Below are positions 1 through 5,671 of a DNA stretch of 8,305 nt, one piece after another. The notes below the pieces were generated by a model. The model saw nothing but the letters and a program-made list of their open reading frames with translations. It did not search any database and was not told where the DNA came from. How positions within the stretch are numbered: position 1 is the first letter of the stretch; every line of letters begins with the position of its first letter. Origin of the DNA: Nitrospirota bacterium (GTDB taxonomy: Bacteria > Nitrospirota > Thermodesulfovibrionia > UBA6902); assembly GCA_015491705.1 (NCBI GenBank), contig WFVK01000017.1, positions 1-8,305 on the forward strand, written 5' to 3'. A program made the translations under genes and the position numbers.

Positions 1-1305
1 AGGCAGGTTGATTATAAGCAGTCCCATTACTGCACCTGCAAACAGCACTTTAACGGAATAAGACCTGAATATGTCCGATTGGTAGATTTTACTCTTGAAT
101 ACCACGCTCATGATGAGCAGTGTGAAGATTTCACCTGCGATCAGGGCCCATGCCGCCCCGTAACCTCCATATTCCGGTATCAGTACCACGCTGGACAGCG
201 CAACAACGGCTGCGCCCGTCCCGTTGGCGATCATGTTGATTCTCTGCAGGCCGGCGCTGAGAAGTGCCACTCCCACCGTGCGTCTTACGACCGCCAGAAG
301 CGTCAGCCAGATCAGTACGGTGAATATTTTTACGCTCTCGGCATATCCGGTCCCGAAAAAAAGGGGTATTATGTTTTTGCTGAATAAGGCGCCTATTATG
401 CACCCGGGCACGGCTACGGCGATGATTAACTGCTGATGCACCATATGAACCTTTTTGAAACTTTCCCTGTCGGAAACATACAGGCTGGAAAGCGTGGGAT
501 AAAGCGCCAGGATTATCAGCTCGCCCATACGGATGAGTATCATGGTAAGTCTGTGGGGCGCGGAAAATACTCCCAGCATTTCAGATGTGCTCCAGATACC
601 CATAAAGAATATGGGAATAAAAATAGTCAGATTATTGAAAATCCCGTTTGCCGCAAAATAGAAAGACTCCTTAATATGAAACCACCACTCTGCAGGAGAC
701 AGCCTTAAAGAAAAACCTGTCTTTAATTTCCGGCGCAATATCAGCATAAAGACCAGTGTGCCGGCAAGAAAAGCTCCTGAATATATAACAGAGGCAAGCA
801 GTGTGTCGGAACGGCTCTTCACAAGCAGGTATATGCCGGCGAGAAAGAACAGTGACGTGGCAAGGCGGCCGAATACTATAAACTCCATCCTCTCCAGGCC
901 CCTGAACACCCAGTCGGACGACAGCGAAGAAGCCACGACAAAGAATGCGCCGCCCGAGAGTATAAGTTTTTTCTCAAGGGGCATATCGATTAAGTAAAGG
1001 GCACCGGTAAAGATCATAAACAGTGCCAGAGCAAAAACAAATCTCAATGAATTAAGGGTGCTGTATAATCTTGCGGTCTGATCCCTGCGGCGGGCTATCT
1101 CCCTTGTTCCATAGCCGGTCACTCCCATATCGGCCACTGTCCACAGGTAAATTCCGACGGCGAGGGAGAGTGAAAAGAGACCGAATCCGGCCTTCCCGAG
1201 CACCCTTGCCAGGTAGGCCGTTCCGATAAATATAATAACCCTTGAACTTACCTCGCTTACGGCAAGCCATGATGTATTGCTGAGAATTCGTCTGGATAAC
1301 AACAT
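1..1305 (-). CDS. Wzx-type polysaccharide flippase (partial, C-terminus cut by window edge)
   Basis: The minus-strand frame is open from the ATG at 1305 to base 1, 435 codons with no stop, so only the C-terminus is missing. I translated it by hand. It is very hydrophobic, with about 12 predicted membrane segments. It carries marks of the polysaccharide-synthesis/MOP flippase family: an N-terminal ARVLGKAGFG stretch, DMGVTGYGTREIAR near residues 60-75, and SSDWVFRGLERMEF near residues 125-140. Such proteins flip undecaprenyl-diphosphate-linked repeat units across the inner membrane. Family members are usually 430-500 residues, so few codons should be missing. A TGA lies two codons upstream of the ATG, which fixes the start closely; TTG at 1302 is the only near alternative. 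The only Shine-Dalgarno-like AAGG is about 15 bases upstream, so translation may depend on the epimerase gene 33 bases upstream. The sugar unit carried cannot be told from the sequence. Confidence 0.9.
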   Translation of the reverse strand, partial: MLLSRRILSNTSWLAVSEVSSRVIIFIGTAYLARVLGKAGFGLFSLSLAVGIYLWTVADMGVTGYGTREIARRRDQTARLYSTLNSLRFVFALALFMIFTGALYLIDMPLEKKLILSGGAFFVVASSLSSDWVFRGLERMEFIVFGRLATSLFFLAGIYLLVKSRSDTLLASVIYSGAFLAGTLVFMLILRRKLKTGFSLRLSPAEWWFHIKESFYFAANGIFNNLTIFIPIFFMGIWSTSEMLGVFSAPHRLTMILIRMGELIILALYPTLSSLYVSDRESFKKVHMVHQQLIIAVAVPGCIIGALFSKNIIPLFFGTGYAESVKIFTVLIWLTLLAVVRRTVGVALLSAGLQRINMIANGTGAAVVALSSVVLIPEYGGYGAAWALIAGEIFTLLIMSVVFKSKIYQSDIFRSYSVKVLFAGAVMGLLIINLP

Positions 1306-1338
1306 TTTCAATGGACGTTACCTTGCAGTTGCGTTAAA

Positions 1339-2280
1339 CTACCGGGAATGGGCGGGGCGCCTTGCAGAAAAATACTCGCAGGTCATTTTCAGTCCATCCA
1401 TAAGGGATATCTTCGGCTCCCAGTGCAAAATCTCCCGCGCCCTTGTACAGTCTATTACGCTCCTGCGTTGCTCGCCCGGCTGGGGAGGGCCGTGTTTCTC
1501 TTCAACGGACGGCTGTATAATCTCCTTGAGACTGTTGAAGATACGGTTAATCGATACCTCGACACCTGTGCCTATATTGAATATATTTTCCGCCGCATCA
1601 TTTGTAATTGCGAGGATGTTGGCTTCGGCTACGTCTCCAACGTATACAAAATCCCTCGTCTGCTCGCCGTCTCCGTTGATGACCGGCTCTTGTTCGTCAA
1701 GCATCTTGTGAATAAAAATCGCCACGACACCCGCCTCACCGTGAGGGTCCTGGCGTGGTCCGTACACATTGGAATAACGCAGCGACACATAGTCCAGCCC
1801 ATAGACGGCCCTGTAATAGTACATATAATGTTCAGCCGTCAGCTTGGTCACGCCGTAAGGGCTGATGGGACGTGCAGGATGTGTCTCAGGGGCCGGAAAG
1901 ACATCCTGTTCTCCGTAGATGGCGCCGCCTGTTGAGGCAAAAACAACTTTTTTCACTTTATACTTGATACAGTTCTGGAGGATGTTTATGGTGCCCAGTA
2001 TATTTATCCTCGCGTCGGAAACAGGGTCTGCAACGGAAAAACGGACGTCTTTCTGCGCAGCCTGGTGGCATACGTAGTCAGGCTTTTCACTGCGGAAAAC
2101 CGCCTCCAGTTGCGGGTCCTGAATGTCCATCTTGTAGAACACGGCCTTTGCATTGACATTTTCTTCCTTGCCTGTCGAAAGATCGTCTGCCACAACAACA
2201 TCATAACCCTCATCAATCAATCTGTCTACAATGTTCGATCCAATAAAACCGGCCCCGCCGGTTACCAGCACTTTCATCAT
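1339..2280 (-). CDS. galE: NAD-dependent NDP-sugar epimerase, UDP-glucose 4-epimerase (GalE) type
   Basis: This 313-residue protein is an extended short-chain dehydrogenase/reductase of usual length. The N-terminal Rossmann motif TGGAGFIG is at residues 7-14, with acidic residues D32/D33 placed to bind the NAD ribose. The active site is visible as S116/T117 in FASTGGAIYGE and Tyr142-Lys146 in SPYGVTK. RYSNVYGPRQDPHGEAGVV (168-186) and RDFVYVGDVAEAN (209-221) are typical of NDP-sugar epimerases, and the whole resembles the Thermotoga-type UDP-glucose 4-epimerase that I know. It would interconvert UDP-glucose and UDP-galactose, or the N-acetyl forms, to supply a sugar for the polymer. Substrate choice cannot be read from sequence with certainty; a UDP-GlcNAc or uronate epimerase is possible. 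The protein opens with two Met codons; the second (2277) is better spaced from the G-rich ribosome site. The flippase gene follows 33 bases downstream. Confidence 0.93.
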   Translation of the reverse strand: MMKVLVTGGAGFIGSNIVDRLIDEGYDVVVADDLSTGKEENVNAKAVFYKMDIQDPQLEAVFRSEKPDYVCHQAAQKDVRFSVADPVSDARINILGTINILQNCIKYKVKKVVFASTGGAIYGEQDVFPAPETHPARPISPYGVTKLTAEHYMYYYRAVYGLDYVSLRYSNVYGPRQDPHGEAGVVAIFIHKMLDEQEPVINGDGEQTRDFVYVGDVAEANILAITNDAAENIFNIGTGVEVSINRIFNSLKEIIQPSVEEKHGPPQPGEQRRSVIDCTRAREILHWEPKISLMDGLKMTCEYFSARRPAHSR

Positions 2281-2281
2281 T

Positions 2282-2289
2282 CCCCCCCT
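2282..2289 (-). promoter_or_regulatory. Ribosome binding site of the epimerase gene
   Basis: On the minus strand an A followed by seven G residues sits one base before the ATG at 2280 and four bases before the in-frame ATG at 2277. The spacing favours the second ATG. A GAGGAG at 2299-2304 is a better Shine-Dalgarno match, but at 18 bases from the first ATG it is too far to serve it. Confidence 0.5.
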
Positions 2290-2336
2290 AACTTGTTTCT
2301 CCTCTTTTTTGTCGCATACCCTGAGACCTCACAGCG

Positions 2337-2395
2337 GCATTAAGATACGCCGGCGGCCGGCAGGGCTGCCGGCTTGTTTTATGCAGCATTAAGAT
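2337..2395. repeat. 10-base direct repeats flanking a GC-rich palindrome
   Basis: The plus-strand word GCATTAAGAT occurs exactly at 2337-2346 and again at 2386-2395. The match extends to 13 bases with one mismatch on the left side. The right copy touches the stop codon of the co-polymerase gene. Between the copies are 39 bases that contain the palindromic element at 2347-2373. The arrangement could be a target duplication around a small inserted element, or chance; two copies of 10 bases in a 114-base gap is suggestive only. Confidence 0.5.
2347..2373. repeat. Palindromic intergenic element, copy 1
   Basis: Plus-strand positions 2347-2363 match 5604-5620 at 15 of 17 bases, following ACGCCGGNNGCCGGCAG, which folds as GCCGG-N3-CCGGC. 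In this copy a second, overlapping perfect stem GCCGGCAG/CTGCCGGC (2356-2373, two-base loop) is also possible. It lies just after the co-polymerase gene. In the direction of transcription no U-run follows the stem, so it is not a standard intrinsic terminator; it could pause transcription, protect the 3' end of the upstream mRNA, or be a REP-like repeat. The remainder of the 114-base gap (2281-2394) holds no promoter I would defend. Confidence 0.55.
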
Positions 2396-3990
2396 CATGT
2401 AAGCCTGTAAATCATTTCCGGAATAACATACCTGCGGTTGTTCAGGATAGCACCGACTATATTGGCCTTTTTCTCTTCAAGCGGCTCAATCGCCCACCTG
2501 ACAACCTGCCGGTTGGTCTTTCCTTCGTTCACTACAAGGATGACGCCGTCTGCAAATACCGAAAGCAAAACGCCGTCCGTAAAATTCTTCAGGTCTCCGC
2601 ATGCAATAAGGACTATATCGTATCTTTCCCTTACCGCCTGCATTACAGCAGCCATGGCAGGGGATTCAAAAACGTCATCTGGAAGAGACAGGGATTTACC
2701 CGCCGGCAGAACATGCAGATTCGGGCCTGCATCCCGTATCGCTTCATCCAGGGAGAGCTTACCCGCAAGCACATCCGCCATCCCCTGATTGCCCGACACC
2801 TTAAAAAACTTCGACACCGAAGGGGACTTCAAAGCGGCATCAATAATAATCACTTTATGGTTCGCATTACGGGCCATACAGGCTCCGAGATTGGCGAGCA
2901 CAGCGGCGGTTTCCTCCGGTGAGCCTTCCGCATCGGTTATTAAGAGGGTCTTTAATTTCTTCTCTTTGCACAGAAGATATATCCTCGATGAAAGTTTCTG
3001 AAACGGGCGGATGTCTTCGGGGGCCGCCGGATTGATCTCGGTAATGAGGCGGCTGTCTTTCCATTTATTATTTGCAGGAAGGGAGCCGATCACCGGGACA
3101 TTGAGAAATTTTTCCACATCATGGGGCGACTTGAATGACTGATCGAGATAATCGATTATGAAAACAAGCATCACGCCGAAAAACAGACTCATAAAGAATG
3201 ATATGAGAAGGACAAAGGTGTCCGGCTTGGCAACCGGTGCAGCCTTTCTGGCCTGTTCTATTATCTTGACGCTTGCAGGCCCCATTGCCTCTATGTCCGG
3301 CAGCGGGGTGCCGTCAAGCCTGTCGAGTAAATCTTTTATATACTTTTTCAGCAGCACCACTGTTGTATGTTTTTCACCATATTTCAACTGCAGTTCGGCA
3401 ACCTGCTGTTCAAGGTCGAATATGACGTACGACCGGCTTACTACATTGGCTATCATCACCGCCATTCTGGGATCATAGTCTGACACGTTTATATTGAAAA
3501 TACTCACATCGCCAGGTATCCTGACCCTTATATTTGTTTCGAGATTTCGCATGGCCGTATCGAAGAGAAATTCCTGTCTTTCTTCAGGCGTCATTTTCTC
3601 GAGTTCTTCATTTATCTTTCTGACCCTTCGGTCTATTAACAAGGCCTTAAGCTTCGAGGAAAATTCCTTTTCGTAATCAAGCGGGCGCTGGTCAAGGCGC
3701 AATGCCTTAACCGCGCGCTCAAGAACGGTTCTTGACTTGACCATCTCGGCATATGAAGTCACTATGCTTTTCCTTCCAAAAGACATTTTCCTGTAAATAT
3801 CCACATCGGTCTTTTTGTTCCCCTCTACCATCATCTTGACGCTTGCCAGGTAAAGCGGGGTTTCAGTCTCCTGTGATACGATGACCGTGGCCATTACAAC
3901 GACTACGGCGGTTATAATTATGGCCTTCCGCCTGAAGATAACCCTCAGATAATCCCGCAAAGTTGTTTCTCTGCTTTTGTATGCCTCCAC
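2395..3990 (-). CDS. Wzz-type polysaccharide co-polymerase with degenerate tyrosine-kinase-like domain
   Basis: This 531-residue inner-membrane protein should set chain length and couple polymerisation to export. The Wzz domain begins at RDYLRVIFRRK (12-22), with membrane segment 1 near 22-38 and segment 2 near 258-280 after Pro252/Pro256. The periplasmic part has only a short helical stretch (about 190-226). A cytoplasmic domain (about 325-520) follows the layout of a BY-kinase: LKTLLITDAEGSPEETAA at the Walker A place, VIIIDAALKSP at Walker A' (380-390), MADVLAGKLSLDEAI, and YDIVLIACGDL at Walker B (457-467). The Walker A Gly-Lys-Ser/Thr is absent, the second Asp of Walker A' is Ala, and the Walker B Asp is lost. 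The C-terminus lacks a tyrosine cluster (two Tyr in the last 12 residues). I infer a pseudokinase. The start is GTG at 3990, backed by a strong GGAGG; the export gene ends 16 bases upstream, so they are probably cotranscribed. Confidence 0.9.
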   Translation of the reverse strand: MEAYKSRETTLRDYLRVIFRRKAIIITAVVVVMATVIVSQETETPLYLASVKMMVEGNKKTDVDIYRKMSFGRKSIVTSYAEMVKSRTVLERAVKALRLDQRPLDYEKEFSSKLKALLIDRRVRKINEELEKMTPEERQEFLFDTAMRNLETNIRVRIPGDVSIFNINVSDYDPRMAVMIANVVSRSYVIFDLEQQVAELQLKYGEKHTTVVLLKKYIKDLLDRLDGTPLPDIEAMGPASVKIIEQARKAAPVAKPDTFVLLISFFMSLFFGVMLVFIIDYLDQSFKSPHDVEKFLNVPVIGSLPANNKWKDSRLITEINPAAPEDIRPFQKLSSRIYLLCKEKKLKTLLITDAEGSPEETAAVLANLGACMARNANHKVIIIDAALKSPSVSKFFKVSGNQGMADVLAGKLSLDEAIRDAGPNLHVLPAGKSLSLPDDVFESPAMAAVMQAVRERYDIVLIACGDLKNFTDGVLLSVFADGVILVVNEGKTNRQVVRWAIEPLEEKKANIVGAILNNRRYVIPEMIYRLT

Positions 3991-3999
3991 TTATTTTAT

Positions 4000-4004
4000 C
4001 CTCC
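4000..4004 (-). promoter_or_regulatory. Strong ribosome binding site deciding a GTG start
   Basis: A perfect GGAGG lies nine bases before the GTG at 3990 and directly after the TAA stop of the export gene. No ATG lies close by in frame, so this site supports GTG as the start of the co-polymerase gene. Confidence 0.75.
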
Positions 4005-4006
4005 AG

Positions 4007-5416
4007 TTAAAAAATTCCCGTTGAGACTATTATCGTATCCCCCGGTTGAAGCCTGATGTCCGCTGTGGCATCACCCTTGATCACCTTACCTATGTCCACA
4101 CGAATCTTCTCAAATCCGCCCCCCTGACTCTTCGCCCTCAGTATGTTAACACGGCTCTCGGAACCCCACTTCGTGAATCCACCGGCTATCGTTATCGCCC
4201 TGAATACCGTCATGTCTTTCTTCAGATCAAATTCCCCCTTCTTGTTCACTTCTCCGTATATGTAGAATTTCTTGTTCCCCTCCACTATCAGGATGTCGTC
4301 AGGCTCCAAAACCGTGTCCTCCACTTTCCGGCTCTCTATCGCCCCCTCGTTAAGCTTCGCCTCCACTAAATCACGATACCCCCCTGTACTGCCCTCTTCT
4401 TTCCTCCTTACCCTTATCCTGCCGTACCGCCCGCTGTCCTTTACTCCTCCTACAGACAGCAGCGCCCTCAGCACCGTCATCCCTTCCTCAAGCGGAAACC
4501 TCCCGCGCTTCATCACTTCACCCTCTACCAAAAACGTCCGGTTCCGCTCAACTATCAGTATGTCATCTGCCCTCAGTAACGTCTCCTCTACTTTGCTGCT
4601 CTGGATTACTCCCTCATTAAGCCTCGCCTCTACTACTTCCCTGTATCCGCCCTTCTTCCCCCTCCACTTCCGCCTCAGCTTTATCTTCCCGTACTTGCCG
4701 TTGTCATTCGCCCCCCCTGCCTGCAATAACGCCTTCAGCACTGTCATGCCCCTCTCAAGCGGAAACCTACCACGCTTCACTACTTCACCCTGTATCAGTA
4801 TCGTCTTGTTCCTCTGCACTATCAATATGTCATCAGGCTCAAGCAGCGTGTCCTCTATCTTCCGGCTCCTTAACATCCCGTTGTCAAGATACGTCTCCAG
4901 TACTTTCCTGTACCGGTGACTGTCCCCCTCACGCCGCCGGATTATTACTTTGCCAAAAAGCCCTTCCGGCGTTACTCCTCCTGCCAGTGACAGCGCCTTC
5001 AGTAACGTTATGTCCTCTTCATACATTATCTCCCCGCGCTTGTTCAACTGCCCGTACGTGTATATCTTCCTGCTCATCGACTTCGCAAGCAGTACCGTCA
5101 CTACAGGATACTTTACATACCCCTCCGCTAAACGCTTCGTTATCTCTTCACGTATCTCCGACAGGCTCAAACCCTTTACATATACACTCCCCAAATACGG
5201 AAACGTTATCGTCCCGTCCGACGCTACAGGCGCTACTGTCCTCAAATCAGGATGGTCTATTACCCTTATGTCTATTACGTCGTTTATCCCTACCCTGTAC
5301 GCATCCGCACTATCCACCTTCCCTGCTACCTCGGCCCCAAAAACCGTCCCTCCAACCACTGTTACCATCAGTATCGCTGCCAATATGCTTGCCGCCAGTA
5401 TCCTCCTTGCCTTCAT
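4007..5416 (-). CDS. Polysaccharide export protein (Wza/OPX family) with four SLBB repeats
   Basis: From ATG at 5416 the protein is 469 residues. It starts MKARR followed by a hydrophobic stretch ending VFGA-EVAG, a signal peptide with no Cys, so it is not a lipoprotein; no Cys occurs in the whole protein. The Poly_export domain starts at YRVGINDVIDIRV (about residues 40-116) and is followed by four SLBB-type units of 87-89 residues, each with the pattern GEV.KRG.F.L..GMTVL.AL...GG and ending LEPDDILIV. These proteins form a ring in the periplasm that takes the polymer from the Wzz/Wzy complex to the outer membrane. Wza usually has fewer such domains. After the last SLBB unit the chain ends VSTGIF, with no room for the C-terminal amphipathic helix that forms the outer-membrane pore in E. 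coli Wza. The in-frame ATG at 5458 would add 14 residues; I prefer 5416 because of its ribosome site and clean signal peptide. The co-polymerase gene follows after 16 bases. Confidence 0.92.
   Translation of the reverse strand: MKARRILAASILAAILMVTVVGGTVFGAEVAGKVDSADAYRVGINDVIDIRVIDHPDLRTVAPVASDGTITFPYLGSVYVKGLSLSEIREEITKRLAEGYVKYPVVTVLLAKSMSRKIYTYGQLNKRGEIMYEEDITLLKALSLAGGVTPEGLFGKVIIRRREGDSHRYRKVLETYLDNGMLRSRKIEDTLLEPDDILIVQRNKTILIQGEVVKRGRFPLERGMTVLKALLQAGGANDNGKYGKIKLRRKWRGKKGGYREVVEARLNEGVIQSSKVEETLLRADDILIVERNRTFLVEGEVMKRGRFPLEEGMTVLRALLSVGGVKDSGRYGRIRVRRKEEGSTGGYRDLVEAKLNEGAIESRKVEDTVLEPDDILIVEGNKKFYIYGEVNKKGEFDLKKDMTVFRAITIAGGFTKWGSESRVNILRAKSQGGGFEKIRVDIGKVIKGDATADIRLQPGDTIIVSTGIF
4010..5068 (-). 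repeat. Four tandem SLBB-coding repeats of about 267 bases
   Basis: The coding repeats lie at 4808-5068, 4541-4807, 4274-4540 and 4010-4273 in translation order. The two central units are both exactly 267 bases (89 codons), and by eye 58 of 89 residues are identical. Their DNA is also alike: the plus-strand block TCAAGCGGAAACCT occurs at 4488-4501 and 4755-4768, exactly 267 bases apart. The outer units are more diverged. This fits growth of the array by tandem duplication of a central unit. Confidence 0.85.
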
Positions 5417-5421
5417 TTCTT

Positions 5422-5430
5422 CCTCTCTCC
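5422..5430 (-). promoter_or_regulatory. Ribosome binding site supporting the start at 5416
   Basis: The minus strand reads GGAGAGAGG and then AAGAA before the ATG at 5416, giving AGAGG at a five-base spacing. The alternative ATG at 5458 has no comparable site in the AT-rich sequence before it. The signal peptide also begins naturally at 5416. Confidence 0.6.
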
Positions 5431-5496
5431 CCGTCTTTGATTCTCTCCTCCCTCTCATATTAGGGAAATTTCTTGCGTGATTATGTGACTTTAAGA

Positions 5497-5540
5497 TTTA
5501 TACCAGGATAACTATACCTTATTATACATTAGTTTGTAAA
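5497..5540 (-). promoter_or_regulatory. Candidate sigma-70-type promoter region of the export gene
   Basis: The minus strand carries TTTACA (5535-5540) and TATAGT (5511-5516) with an 18-base spacer, five of six matches to each consensus. A perfect TATAAT at 5521-5526 and an extended -10, TGGTATAAA, at 5497-5505 lie in the same stretch but without a convincing -35. A TGTAAA/TTTACA dyad (plus-strand 5535-5540 and 5556-5561, 15 bases apart) overlaps the -35 and might be an operator. Position, 80-120 bases before the export gene, and strong local AT-richness support a promoter. Which -10 is used is unknown. Confidence 0.5.
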
Positions 5541-5603
5541 AAAACTTCACAATCGTTTACAGTTTTTTCTTGAATTTGTATAAAATTAATACACTGACGG
5601 GCC

Positions 5604-5620
5604 ACGCCGGAAGCCGGCAG
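5604..5620. repeat. Palindromic intergenic element, copy 2
   Basis: These 17 bases match 2347-2363 at 15 positions and fold as GCCGG-AAG-CCGGC (5606-5618). Part of the element (5607-5614) can also pair with GCTTCCGG at 5655-5662 across a 40-base loop, just after the stop of the sugar transferase gene. Neither stem is followed at once by a U-run in the direction of transcription, so I do not call an intrinsic terminator. The rest of the 255-base gap holds the promoter candidate at 5497-5540. Confidence 0.5.
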
Positions 5621-5671
5621 ACTTTCATCTTCCTTCACGCGACGTCAGGTCTCTGCTTCCGGTGACATTTC

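Noticed and set aside
79..997. Several plus-strand frames of 70-102 codons at the left end
   Set aside because: The minus strand here is one continuous 435-codon frame with clear flippase character, so these are shadows.
1277..1935. Plus-strand open frames of 144 and 195 codons
   Set aside because: They lie wholly opposite the epimerase gene, whose Rossmann and YxxxK motifs are intact, and show no recognisable domain.
2288..2317. Nine-residue leader-like ORF (MRQKRGETS) ahead of the epimerase gene
   Set aside because: It is too short to tell from chance, has no regulatory amino-acid run, and no alternative terminator-antiterminator pair was seen.
2356..2373. Intrinsic terminator after the co-polymerase gene
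   Set aside because: The stem is perfect but in the direction of transcription it is followed by GC-rich sequence, not a U-run; the T-rich side lies on the strand with no gene.
4272..5480. Long plus-strand open frames rich in Ser, Pro and Leu
   Set aside because: They are antisense to the SLBB export gene; its purine-rich, repeated coding strand produces Ser/Pro/Leu-rich open frames opposite it.
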